In this document: positions 32,915 through 41,685 of the stretch, piece by piece | Position numbering within the stretch: the first letter of the stretch is position 1 | Layout: each line of letters starts with the position of its first letter | Origin: Pseudomonas sessilinigenes | GTDB taxonomy: Bacteria; Pseudomonadota; Gammaproteobacteria; Pseudomonadales; Pseudomonadaceae | Assembly (NCBI RefSeq): GCF_003850565.1 | Contig: NZ_CP027706.1 | Coordinates: 5,208,001 to 5,272,000 of the forward strand | DNA: 64,000 bases | Direction of reading: 5' to 3' | Position numbers and translations under genes: made by a program | Notes under the pieces: model-generated | What the model saw: only the letters and a program-made list of their open reading frames with translations | Told to the model about the DNA's origin: nothing | Database searches by the model: none

Positions 32915-33610
32915 TCAGGGCACCAGTGCGATGCACAGGGTTCGATTGCGCAGGCCGCTGATCGGGCGCGTGTAGGGGAAGTAGTAGGACTCCTCGATCT
33001 TGAAGCCGGCCTCGATCAGTGCATCGCGCAGGTAGTCCCGGGAGATGAACCAGAAACCGTCGACCTTGTCGTGGGCGGCAAAGAGTGTGTCGGGATCGCG
33101 CGGCGAATCGTTGGAGAACACCAGGGTCGTACCGGACTCCAGGTTCAGCTCCTTGAGCTTGTCGAAGGTCGGCTTGAGCTCCAGCTCCGGATGGAACAAA
33201 TGGCCGAGCAAGCCGTCGGCATAGACCGACTTGACGCCGGCGAGGGCGCCGGGCTCCAGCTTGAAGAAGTCGGCGGTGTACGCATCCACGCCTTTTTTCC
33301 GGCTCAGGGCCACCGCTTCATCGTTGAAGTCGATAGCCAGCACGCGGCGCTTGGCCTGCACCAGGTCGCCCTCGACAAAACCATTGCCGCAGCCAATGGA
33401 GAAAATCGTCGCGCCTTCCTGGGTCAGGGACTTGAGCTTGAGCCCCAGATGCGAGCGGTATTCGGGGCTGTAGGTGGAGGGGGTGATGGAATCGTTGAAC
33501 GCTCCACCCTGTTCCCAGATCCCGTAGATGGTGGCATCGCTATCGCCAAACCGGCGGGTGGTGCCGTAGTAGTCTTCAACCTGTTTGAGGTCCTGCATCG
33601 GCTTCGTCAT
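32915..33610 (-). CDS. tblA: SAM-dependent methyltransferase (TblA-like)
   Basis: The protein has 231 residues. The class I methyltransferase SAM loop IFSIGCGNGFVEG lies near residue 70, followed by the acidic strand end VLAIDFNDEAVAL. AAGGAG precedes ATG 33610, fixing the start inside a longer open frame. In tabtoxin the beta-lactam carbonyl carbon is known to come from the one-carbon pool, so a methyltransferase acting on the amino-acid backbone fits. It is assigned to TblA from size, gene context and my memory of the P. syringae gene cluster, where tblA production depends on the LemA/GacS regulator. The identity to TblA was not computed. Confidence 0.72.
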   Translation of the reverse strand: MTKPMQDLKQVEDYYGTTRRFGDSDATIYGIWEQGGAFNDSITPSTYSPEYRSHLGLKLKSLTQEGATIFSIGCGNGFVEGDLVQAKRRVLAIDFNDEAVALSRKKGVDAYTADFFKLEPGALAGVKSVYADGLLGHLFHPELELKPTFDKLKELNLESGTTLVFSNDSPRDPDTLFAAHDKVDGFWFISRDYLRDALIEAGFKIEESYYFPYTRPISGLRNRTLCIALVP

Positions 33611-33626
33611 CTCTGTCTCTCCTTGT

Positions 33627-35024
33627 CTAGAGGCGGGCTTGCGCGCAGGTTGCGGCGCAGTCCGTGGGTACACGCACAGGCTCTTGCACGTATTCGATGG
33701 ACTGCGCGGGCGTACTGGCCAACGCAGTGACCAGTGGTTGCAGCGGCTGCAGCCGTGCCGGTCCGTAAAACTGGTAGAAGGCGACAGCAGCCTCCGGATC
33801 GCCTGTGAGCAGGGCATCGGCCAGGACCCGGGCCAGCGAACGCAAGCCGGCGAGCAAGGCGCCGTGATCGACCAGCAGTTGCACGGGCTGCCCATCTTCA
33901 TGCTGCAGCGTCAGGGCGCCGAGCTGGACGAAATAAGACAATTGCAGGTACATCCCGTCGCAGTCGGGGAAGAGTCCGAGCCCACGGTTCAGATAACGCA
34001 GGCACTCGCCCAAGTAGTATTCGAGCACCTGCTCGGGCGGGATCTGCAGCGCGGGTGCCCAGACCTGGGCGAGGATCAGGATGCCGAAAACATCCGCTGC
34101 GACTTCTTGCAACACCACCGAGGCCCAGCGATTGGCGTTGTTCAACGGCGAGTAGGTGGTCTCCTGGCGATGGACGAAATGGCCCAGTTCATGGCTGAGC
34201 ACACCCAGTGTCGGGATGCGGCGAAAAGGCTCGCTCGCCGCGTCATGCTGGGCTCCGGTGGCCAGAAACCGGCGCGCCAGCGGCGCCGCCAGGTGCTCGA
34301 CCATCGCGGCGTGGGTGTTCGCAAAGTAATAGGTCTTCTTGAACGGCGAGCGCTTGACGCCTTCGTCCTCCGGGAGGAAATAGGCAATATGCTTGGGGTG
34401 CAGGTTGCCTTCGCCGGCCATGAAAAACAGATCGGTGGCGGCGAAGGAGGGCACATCGCCCAGCCGCAAATGGGTATGCAGGCCCTTGAGGTATGCGGGC
34501 ACTTGATCCACCAGCGCCATGGCCAGCTCCACGTCCCTTTGCCGGGCGGGATTGAGCTGGCAGCCGAAGGCGCTTGGCAACCCTCCTGTCTGCTTGCCAT
34601 ACCAGGTTGCCAACTGCCCGCTGACCAGCGCGACCTCTTCTTGCAGGCCGGCGAGGGTCTTGAGTATTTCGTCGTCGTAGCCGTGCTCGATGGCTTTGGC
34701 CCTGAGCAGCAGGGCTTGGCGATCATGGGGGCGCTGCAGATGGTCGCCCAGGGCGCGCAAGGCCTGGGCCACGGCGCGCGGATCGCTGAAACGGGTCCGT
34801 TCTGGCACGCCGTGCAGCTTGGCGTCGCGCCATTGCTCATCAATCACGGTCTTGAGCGCGTCCAGGCGTTCTTGCCAGGCATCGCCCATGGCAGGGTTCG
34901 CGGGGGTCAGGTCGAGCGAAGTCAGGTGATAACTGTCAGCCGGGGGCCAGAACGTATTGCGATAACCATGATAAGTACTGGCCCTGGCAAGGTTTCCCGA
35001 ATAGTCGAACCGATTTACGCTCAT
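33627..35024 (-). CDS. Zinc metallopeptidase-like protein of the tabtoxin-type gene cluster
   Basis: The protein has 465 residues from the ATG at 35024, preceded by GAGGG. The zinc motif H-E-L-G-H is at residues 278-282 (LSHELGHFVH), and LQEVAADVFG about 25 residues later supplies a probable third glutamate ligand, as in gluzincin-like peptidases. No signal peptide is seen. It is the first gene of the left arm, 16 bases ahead of the tblA-like gene. A zinc peptidase (TabP) that releases tabtoxinine-beta-lactam from tabtoxin is known in P. syringae. This gene is a candidate for that role, but the absence of a signal peptide leaves cytoplasmic roles open. Confidence 0.75.
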   Translation of the reverse strand: MSVNRFDYSGNLARASTYHGYRNTFWPPADSYHLTSLDLTPANPAMGDAWQERLDALKTVIDEQWRDAKLHGVPERTRFSDPRAVAQALRALGDHLQRPHDRQALLLRAKAIEHGYDDEILKTLAGLQEEVALVSGQLATWYGKQTGGLPSAFGCQLNPARQRDVELAMALVDQVPAYLKGLHTHLRLGDVPSFAATDLFFMAGEGNLHPKHIAYFLPEDEGVKRSPFKKTYYFANTHAAMVEHLAAPLARRFLATGAQHDAASEPFRRIPTLGVLSHELGHFVHRQETTYSPLNNANRWASVVLQEVAADVFGILILAQVWAPALQIPPEQVLEYYLGECLRYLNRGLGLFPDCDGMYLQLSYFVQLGALTLQHEDGQPVQLLVDHGALLAGLRSLARVLADALLTGDPEAAVAFYQFYGPARLQPLQPLVTALASTPAQSIEYVQEPVRVPTDCAATCAQARL

Positions 35025-35877
35025 AATTCCCTCTACGTGCTGAAGTACGTCAGCGCACACTTCGCCATCAGACAGGCGCGGGTGTGCACGGCTATTTGAA
35101 CGGGCGGTGTTACGCAACCTGCGCATTAATACCGGCGACGATGCAATGGATGGCGATCTAGATACGCAGATTAAATCGGCATGGTCTGGATTGACTGGCG
35201 GACGCTAGCCACGCTGGCACTAACGCCCCAATGCAACCAAGTAAGGGCGGTGCTGCATTAATGGCCGATAGGGATAGATGATGTGCAGATGTATATCCAT
35301 ATACATTCCTTTACTCACATTCCATGTAAAAGTGTGGAACACGGGGCACCACGCTGCTTGTTGTGGAGCATAACAGCGATTTTTTTTGGGCCACAAGTAG
35401 GGGGAACTAAAAAAAACCAGCTGACGGCAAGGGTTTCGCAGTGCCGATCAAGAAATTCCTTAAATATTATCAAGTTGCTCGGCCAATAATATTTCCTGCG
35501 GTTTCTTTTGATATCACCGTCTGCGCCGTGCTACGCGCGCGCCGTTTAAATGGATATTGGCCCTATGTTTACTTGCACTTTTTTAGTGCGAGATTAACCC
35601 ATCAAGAGTTGCTGTGCGCCATCTTGGTGCTTTTTAGTAAATTATGCGGCGGCATAAATAATCTTAAGTAATAGTCACCTCTTTTTTGGTTATTTAGACA
35701 TTCAAAAAGACACTTGTCGCCGATGTATGGCTTGAAGTACTTTGTGCCCGGCTGGACAAATAGATTAAACAACAAGAACTGATCTACTTCGGTCCGTAGG
35801 CCGCGCACATTGATCTACATGGAGACGGTTACGCCAATAAAGGCGTTGCCCAGTAGGTAATTCGAAAGGAGCGTCAT
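35025..35877. other. AT-rich divergent region between the two arms of the tabtoxin-type gene cluster
   Basis: These 853 bases must contain the promoters of both arms. The central part, about 35280-35800, is visibly AT-rich with A/T runs (such as the T-run near 35376 and the A-run near 35410), unlike the GC-rich genes on either side. Short frames exist (35283-35489 and 35441-35671 on +, 35602-35808 on -), but they lack ribosome sites and recognisable products. An imperfect inverted repeat GGTTACGCC/GGCGTTGCC lies at 35826-35848, and AAGGAG precedes the tblS ATG. No transposase or tRNA was found in it. Confidence 0.5.
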
Positions 35878-37743
35878 ATGAGCGGCATGGCCGGTTGGGT
35901 CGACCTGCGTCACGGTGTTGGGCAACAAACGAATCTACCTCGTTCGAAGGTCGCCAGGATTGTCTCGGCGATGATCGCTGCAATGGCCGGGCGTGGTCCT
36001 GACGGGCAAGCGGTGTGGCTCGCTCCGGAGCTTGCACTGGGACATTGCCGCACGGTGACTTCGCGCTACGACGGCGAAGAGCAACCCTGGATCGGGGAAA
36101 TTCGCGGCGCCACCGTTGCCATCCTGTACACCGGGCAGATCTACAACGCCGGGCAGTTGCAGCACACGCTCACCGGTCTCGGCCCGGAACCGGACCGCTG
36201 GACCTACGCCGAAATCATTCGCCGCGCCTATGCGCAATGGGGAGCCGGCTTCGTCGAGCACCTTGAAGGCATGTTCGCCATTGCCCTTTGGGATAGTCAG
36301 AAACGCGAGCTGTTGCTGGCCCGTGATCGCCTCGGCCTGCAACCGCTGTATTACACGCTGACCGATGGCGGCATCATTTTCGCCAGCGTGTCCACGGCCA
36401 TCGAGGCCCACCCTCAATTTACCGCCAGGCTGGACACGAGCGCGCTGGCCATCGTGCTGCAACCGCGCATGGCACTGCCCGGCGAAACCCCACTGCAAGG
36501 TTTGCACGAACTGCCACCGGCCACTGTGCTCAGCTTCAGCGAACGCGGCCAGACGCAAAAGCGCTATTGGCGGCTGGAGAGTGCCCCGCACACCGCTACT
36601 TTCGAGCAGACCGCGGAGCAGGTACGCGCGCTACTCGAGGGGGTTGTGGCGCGCCAGTACGAACATGAAGTGCCCTGCGCAGCGATGCTGTCCGGCGGCA
36701 TCGACTCCACGTCGGTTGCCGCGTTGGTGATGAAACAACTGGCGGCTCGGGGCGCTGGGGCTGCACTCGATACCTTTTGCCTGAAATTCGACACCGACGA
36801 AGATGCCTTTACCTCAACCGAGCTGCGGCCGGACATCGATGCACCCTTCGCCGCATTGGCCGCCGAATACATGGGCACCCGCCATACCACGCTCAGCGCA
36901 ACCATGCAGGACTTGCTCAATGTCATTCCGGCCACGCGCACAGCCCGCGGATTGCCGGGTTGGGGCCAATTCGATGCATCGATGTACCTGCTGTTCGAAC
37001 GCATGCGCGGCAATTGCTCGGTGGCATTGACCGGAGAGGCCGCCGACGAGATCTTCGGCGGCTACCCCTACTACTTCAAACCGCAGTTACTGGCCCGGGC
37101 ACAGTTCCCCTGGCTGGGCGATGGACCGAAGCTGGCCGACTATCTGTCGCCCGCCCTGGCTCCCGCGCAGTGGGTGGCCGAGGATGAACGCGCCCGCTAC
37201 GACTACTGGCTCAGCCAGGTGCCGCGCCTGCCAGGGGAAAGCGCCGAGGCGGCGCGCATGCGCGAAGTCCTGTTCCTTGGGATGTCCGGACCGCTGTCGG
37301 TCATTCTGGATCGCAAGGAACGCATGAGCATGTCCCAGGGACTGGAGGTGCGGGTGCCATTCTGCGATCCGCAATTGATCCAGTATGTGTGGAACGTGCC
37401 GTGGGAAATGAAATCCCGGGGTGGGGTCAAGGGCCTGCTCAAGGCGGCGATGCACGACATCTTGCCGCCGACCACCTTGTCGCGCAAAAAAAGCGCCTAC
37501 CCGCACATTCAGGATACCGAGTACGACCGGGCGCTGATCAGCGAAGCGCGCTGGATCGCCACGGACCCGAAATCGCCGATTGCCTGGATGTTCGACACCC
37601 CGCGCCTGAGTGCGCTGATCGAACAGATCGCGGCCAATCAGCTCAACGCATCAATGCTACCGGGCGGGGCCAGCCCGGCGCATCTGTTGATCCAACTGGT
37701 GGAGATGCACCGCTGGATCGTCGACAACCGGGTCGCGGTGTAA
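35878..37743 (+). CDS. tblS: Beta-lactam synthetase-like, asparagine-synthetase family (TblS-like)
   Basis: The protein has 621 residues with an N-terminal glutaminase-like domain (about 1-210) and a C-terminal ATP-pyrophosphatase domain. The PP-loop SGGIDSTS spans residues 272-279, and ALTGEAADEIFGGYPYYF follows. Asparagine synthetases begin MCG, with Cys as the glutaminase nucleophile. Here the protein begins M-S-G, so the cysteine is replaced and glutamine cannot be used. This is the hallmark of beta-lactam synthetases such as BLS of clavulanate synthesis, which adenylate a carboxylate and close the beta-lactam intramolecularly. AAGGAG precedes ATG 35878. It is the first gene of the right arm and the ring-forming enzyme of the gene cluster. 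Confidence 0.88.
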   Translation: MSGMAGWVDLRHGVGQQTNLPRSKVARIVSAMIAAMAGRGPDGQAVWLAPELALGHCRTVTSRYDGEEQPWIGEIRGATVAILYTGQIYNAGQLQHTLTGLGPEPDRWTYAEIIRRAYAQWGAGFVEHLEGMFAIALWDSQKRELLLARDRLGLQPLYYTLTDGGIIFASVSTAIEAHPQFTARLDTSALAIVLQPRMALPGETPLQGLHELPPATVLSFSERGQTQKRYWRLESAPHTATFEQTAEQVRALLEGVVARQYEHEVPCAAMLSGGIDSTSVAALVMKQLAARGAGAALDTFCLKFDTDEDAFTSTELRPDIDAPFAALAAEYMGTRHTTLSATMQDLLNVIPATRTARGLPGWGQFDASMYLLFERMRGNCSVALTGEAADEIFGGYPYYFKPQLLARAQFPWLGDGPKLADYLSPALAPAQWVAEDERARYDYWLSQVPRLPGESAEAARMREVLFLGMSGPLSVILDRKERMSMSQGLEVRVPFCDPQLIQYVWNVPWEMKSRGGVKGLLKAAMHDILPPTTLSRKKSAYPHIQDTEYDRALISEARWIATDPKSPIAWMFDTPRLSALIEQIAANQLNASMLPGGASPAHLLIQLVEMHRWIVDNRVAV

Positions 37744-37791
37744 GACACGGTCAGCACGGAAGTCTGGCCTTATGCAAATCAAGGAGGCGGC

Positions 37792-38655
37792 ATGCTTGAA
37801 CTCGTTCCCATTACCGATTCGATCGGCACCGAAGTCCGCGGCATCGATGTCAATTCCAAGCTCAGCGACGACACCATAGAAGCGCTTTACGAGGCCTGGA
37901 TCAGCAGCACCATCCTGTTGTTTCGCGGACAGTCCATGAGCCCCGAGCAGCAGCTGGAGTTCAGTCGCCATTTCGGCGAGCTGGTCAGCTACACACGGTC
38001 GCAGTTCAGCGAGAAGACCCAGCCGGAAATCCTCATCCTGTCGAACATCACCAAGGACGGGAAGCTGATCGGCTCACCCGTCAGCGGCCGGGTCTGGCAC
38101 ACCGACGGCCACTACCTGGAGGTACCGCCGGCAGGGTCGATGCTACATGCATTGGAAATCCCGCCGGAGGGTGGCGACACCTGGTTCGCCAACATGTTTG
38201 CCGCCTACGCGGCATTGCCCGATGCGGTCAAACAGCGCATCGAACACCTCAAGGTGGTCATCAGCCGGACCCAGTCGCGGCCCTACAACTATCCCGACCG
38301 AGCGGCGCCCTCGGCGCAGGAACTGGCCGACTGGGTCGACGTGGCGCAGCCATTGGTGCGTCGCCATGAGGTCAGTGGGCGCAAGGCACTCTACGCCGGC
38401 GGCAATGTGCCGTGGCGCATCGAGGGTCTAGCGCTTGAGGAAAGCGCACCACTGGTCACGTTCATCCAGGAGTTTTCGGTGCAGCCGCAATTTACCTACC
38501 GGCACCGCTGGACGCCGGGAGACATCATCCTCTGGGACAACCGCAGCGCCATGCACAAAGCCACGGTGTACGACGATAAATACCGGCGGCTGCTGCATCG
38601 CACCACCATCGGCGCCCGCACCGTCGAGTCTCGGGACAGGAAGCGCCAGGCATGA
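37792..38655 (+). CDS. tblC: TauD/clavaminate-synthase-like 2OG-Fe(II) oxygenase (TblC-like)
   Basis: The protein has 287 residues of the TauD/TfdA family. The iron ligands are His103 and Asp105 in WHTDGHY and His255 in RSAMHKA; the 2-oxoglutarate-binding arginine is near the C terminus (RRLLHRTTIG). The family hydroxylates unactivated carbons. In tabtoxin the beta-lactam carbon carries a hydroxyl essential for glutamine-synthetase inhibition, and this enzyme probably installs it. AAGGAGG lies before ATG 37792. Its stop overlaps the ATG of the next gene (38652-38655), so they are translationally coupled. Confidence 0.87.
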   Translation: MLELVPITDSIGTEVRGIDVNSKLSDDTIEALYEAWISSTILLFRGQSMSPEQQLEFSRHFGELVSYTRSQFSEKTQPEILILSNITKDGKLIGSPVSGRVWHTDGHYLEVPPAGSMLHALEIPPEGGDTWFANMFAAYAALPDAVKQRIEHLKVVISRTQSRPYNYPDRAAPSAQELADWVDVAQPLVRRHEVSGRKALYAGGNVPWRIEGLALEESAPLVTFIQEFSVQPQFTYRHRWTPGDIILWDNRSAMHKATVYDDKYRRLLHRTTIGARTVESRDRKRQA

Positions 38656-40736
38656 ACGAGTACGACTACATCATTGTCGGCGCAGGCGCCGCGGGCTGCG
38701 TGCTGGCTGCGCGCTTGAGCGAAAACCCGGATATCCGGGTGCTGCTGCTCGAAGCCGGTGCCGAACGCCGCAGCCCCTTGTTATCGATACCCGTAGGCGA
38801 AGTCCTGCTGATGGGCAATCCCAAGTACGACTGGTGCTTCGAAACCCGACCGGACCCGACGCTAGGCGGGCGCCGCCTGCAGATTCCCCGGGGGCGCCTG
38901 CTGGGCGGGTCGAACCTGATCAACGGCATGATCTTCGTCCGGGGGCAGCGCGAGGACTATGACGAGTGGGCCAGCCAGGGGAATGCGGGTTGGGCCTGGG
39001 ATGACGTCTTGCCATATTTCCAACGCCTGGAAACCAGTGTCGACGTGCACGGTGCGGCCCGTGGCCAGCACGGGCCGATCCACGTGGCGCTGCCGCGCGA
39101 GCGCGACGAACTGTGTGATGCCTTTCTCGCTGCCGCCACTGAGGCCGGGCACTCGCGCAATCACGACTACAACAGCGGCGAGCAGGAGGGCTTCGGCTAT
39201 TACCAGGTCAACCATGATCAGGGACGGCGCTCCTCGGCTTATGGTCGATACCTGCTGCCAGCGCGCCAGCGGGCAAACCTGACGGTCGTCACTGAGGCGC
39301 CCGTGCAGAAACTGCGCCTGGAAGGCAAGCGCTGCATTGGCGTCGACTACCTGGCCGGCACATTGCAGTTCGCCAGGGCCCGGCGTGAAGTGATCCTCAG
39401 TGCGGGGGTGATCCAGTCGCCACAACTGCTGGAGTTGTCGGGAATTGGGGCACCCGCGGTACTGGAAAAAGCCGGTGTCGCCGTGCAGCACGTGCTGCCC
39501 GGCGTCGGTGAGAACTTCCGCGATCACTTCGCCTCCCGGTTGAAGTGGCGCATTCGCCAGAAGATCACCTTCAACGAACGTACGCGCGGCTTTGCGCTGT
39601 TCAAGGAAGTCCTGCACTACCTGACGCGCCGGCGCGGTGTGCTGAGCCTGCCCATCGCTCTCGGGCACGGCTTTGTGAAATCCCGCGAGCAAGAGCCGCG
39701 GCCCGATCTGCAGTTCCATTTTGCCCCGGCCAGTTATGGTCCCGGCTCCAGTCGGCGGCTGGACACGTTGCCCGGCATGACCGTGGGGTTGTATCCGTTG
39801 CGCCCGGAATCCACGGGCAGCATCCACATCCTTTCCAGCAATCCGGCGGTTGCACCGGCCATCGAATCGCGCTTCCTGGAACATGAAGAGGATCAGCGGC
39901 GGATGATTGCGGGCATGCGTATCTTGCGCGAAATCGCTGGACAACCGGCCTTGCGGGCCTATTGCGACCATGAGTTGTCGCCGGGAAGCAAGGTCGAGTC
40001 AGACGAAGAGTTGCTGGCGTTTGCCCGCACCCAGGGCGACACCTCCTACCATCCGGTCGGCACCTGCCGCATGGGCAACGATGAGCTGGCCGTGGTCGAT
40101 CATCGCCTGCGTGTGCGTGGCCTGCAGGGGCTGCGGGTGATCGACGCATCGATCATGCCGACGATGGTCTCGGGCAACACCAACGCCGCGTCCCTGATGA
40201 TCGCCGAGAAAGGCGCGGACATGGTGCTGCAGGATTACCCCTCATCGGCAACGTTCGGCCAGGAGCCGTTCAGCATCGACGAAGGCGACCCCGAGGAACT
40301 GCAGGTCGCCGCGCTGCTGCAACGTTCGGAAGATTACGCGCGCTCACTGTATCCCGCTGAGAGTGTGCACATGCTCGACGTGGCGCAACTCAAGGCCCCG
40401 GGTGTCAGCTTTATCGTCGCCCGCGAATTGCACAGCGGCGAGGTGCTCGGTTGCGGGGCGGTGGTGAGCATCGGTAACGACGAGGCCGAGCTCAAGCGCA
40501 TGTTCGTTGCCGACAATGCCCGCCGTCGTGGGGTCGGTGTGCGCTTGCTCAAGCGCCTGGAGCAACTGGCCCGGCACAACGGCGCCAGAACGCTGCTGCT
40601 GGAAACCGGCGTAAGCCAGCCTGAAGCGATTTCACTCTATCGCCGCGCAGGTTTTCGCGATCGCGGCCCCTTCGCCGATTATCGAGAAGATCCGCTGAGC
40701 GTATTCATGGAGAAGACCGTCAATGAACAAGCCTGA
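38652..40736 (+). CDS. tblD: GMC oxidoreductase fused to a GNAT acetyltransferase domain (TblD-like)
   Basis: The protein has 694 residues. Residues 1-530 form a glucose-methanol-choline flavoprotein: the FAD-binding DYIIVGAGAAGCVLAARLSE at the N terminus, GGSNLINGMIFVRGQREDYD, and the active-site region SYHPVGTCRMG. After a linker, residues about 555-694 form a GNAT domain with motif A NARRRGVGVRLLKRLEQLA and ISLYRRAGFRDRGPF. The oxidase half probably oxidises the one-carbon substituent toward the carboxylate used for beta-lactam closure. The acetylase half could protect an intermediate or the producer, as tabtoxin acetylation is a known self-resistance mode. The fusion is intact, with no frameshift. 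Confidence 0.87.
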   Translation: MNEYDYIIVGAGAAGCVLAARLSENPDIRVLLLEAGAERRSPLLSIPVGEVLLMGNPKYDWCFETRPDPTLGGRRLQIPRGRLLGGSNLINGMIFVRGQREDYDEWASQGNAGWAWDDVLPYFQRLETSVDVHGAARGQHGPIHVALPRERDELCDAFLAAATEAGHSRNHDYNSGEQEGFGYYQVNHDQGRRSSAYGRYLLPARQRANLTVVTEAPVQKLRLEGKRCIGVDYLAGTLQFARARREVILSAGVIQSPQLLELSGIGAPAVLEKAGVAVQHVLPGVGENFRDHFASRLKWRIRQKITFNERTRGFALFKEVLHYLTRRRGVLSLPIALGHGFVKSREQEPRPDLQFHFAPASYGPGSSRRLDTLPGMTVGLYPLRPESTGSIHILSSNPAVAPAIESRFLEHEEDQRRMIAGMRILREIAGQPALRAYCDHELSPGSKVESDEELLAFARTQGDTSYHPVGTCRMGNDELAVVDHRLRVRGLQGLRVIDASIMPTMVSGNTNAASLMIAEKGADMVLQDYPSSATFGQEPFSIDEGDPEELQVAALLQRSEDYARSLYPAESVHMLDVAQLKAPGVSFIVARELHSGEVLGCGAVVSIGNDEAELKRMFVADNARRRGVGVRLLKRLEQLARHNGARTLLLETGVSQPEAISLYRRAGFRDRGPFADYREDPLSVFMEKTVNEQA

Positions 40737-41685
40737 AGCAAGCCTGGCCGGCATCGCCACGCCGGTCAGCCGCTGGGGCGGGCGGGCAGGGGTGCTGTAC
40801 GTGGCTGCCTTCCTGGTACTGGCCAACGCGAACGCGGTCTTTTCCGGCAACCTGCTGCAGCAGCTGCATCCGTTCACCTTCCTGTTCTGGAGTTTCGTCA
40901 TCACCAGCGGCTTCTTTCTGACGCGCTTGTTGCTCAGTTCCGGTACTCGCGGACTGGCAATCGGCACCAACGCCGCAGGCCCGCTGACCGTGCTGAATTT
41001 CACCAGCGCCTTGAACTGGATCGGCTATTTCTACGCCTTGCGCTATATCGAACCGGCGATCGTCAGCGCCATCATGGGCGGACTCGGCCCGGTGAGCACG
41101 ATCCTGCTGGAGCGAGTGGTGCGTCGCCGGCAGTTGCCGCTTTACACCTACGCGGTGGCGGCGGGCATCCTGTCGGGCACGGCATTGCTGGCCTGGGCGT
41201 CGCTGGTGGGGCTGGCGGGGATTCGTCCGATCAACGTCGGTGACACCCTGATCGGCCTCGCCGCGGCGGCAGCCGGTGGTGCGTCCCAGGCGCTGAACAC
41301 CATCGCCACCAAGCAACTGGGTGAGCGCAGCTGGACCGCCACGCGAATCATGGCCCACCGTTTCTATTTGCTGATCATTGTCGCCGCCGTACTGGCCTAC
41401 AACGGTCCGGGCCTTGTGATCGCCTCCGGCACGCAAGTCGGCGGCCTGGCGATCGCCACCTTGCTCGGGGTGATCATCCCGTTGTGGTTGCTGCAGCGTG
41501 GCATCCTGCTTTCGGAACCCTTTACCGTGGCGGCACTGCTCGCGTGGGCACCGCTGCTCACCTACGTATTCCAAGTATTCGATGCGCGAATCCAGTGGTC
41601 GATGACCTCTGCGTTGGGCTGCTCCGTGATCGCCCTGGTCACGGTGTTCGGCACATGGATGAAATTCAAGGGAGACAGAAAATGA
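40723..41685 (+). CDS. tblE: DMT/EamA-type membrane transporter (TblE-like)
   Basis: The protein has 320 residues with about ten predicted transmembrane helices and an internal duplication typical of EamA/DMT transporters (IEPAIVSAIMGGLGPVSTILL in the first half, LLLQRGILLSEPFTVAALL-like in the second). It overlaps the GMC-GNAT gene by 14 bases and the ATP-grasp gene by 4 (ATGA at 41682-41685), so it is tightly coupled within the right arm. It may export a precursor or the finished dipeptide, or supply substrate. Which of these is not deducible from sequence. Confidence 0.8.
   Translation: MNKPEASLAGIATPVSRWGGRAGVLYVAAFLVLANANAVFSGNLLQQLHPFTFLFWSFVITSGFFLTRLLLSSGTRGLAIGTNAAGPLTVLNFTSALNWIGYFYALRYIEPAIVSAIMGGLGPVSTILLERVVRRRQLPLYTYAVAAGILSGTALLAWASLVGLAGIRPINVGDTLIGLAAAAAGGASQALNTIATKQLGERSWTATRIMAHRFYLLIIVAAVLAYNGPGLVIASGTQVGGLAIATLLGVIIPLWLLQRGILLSEPFTVAALLAWAPLLTYVFQVFDARIQWSMTSALGCSVIALVTVFGTWMKFKGDRK

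Noticed and set aside
35602..35700. Possible transposon or integration remnant in the tabtoxin-type gene cluster
   Set aside because: No transposase fragment, terminal inverted repeats or direct target duplication could be seen.
35283..35808. Three short frames in the AT-rich tabtoxin intergenic region
   Set aside because: No ribosome sites, no recognisable products, and overlapping on both strands; probably chance frames in AT-rich DNA.
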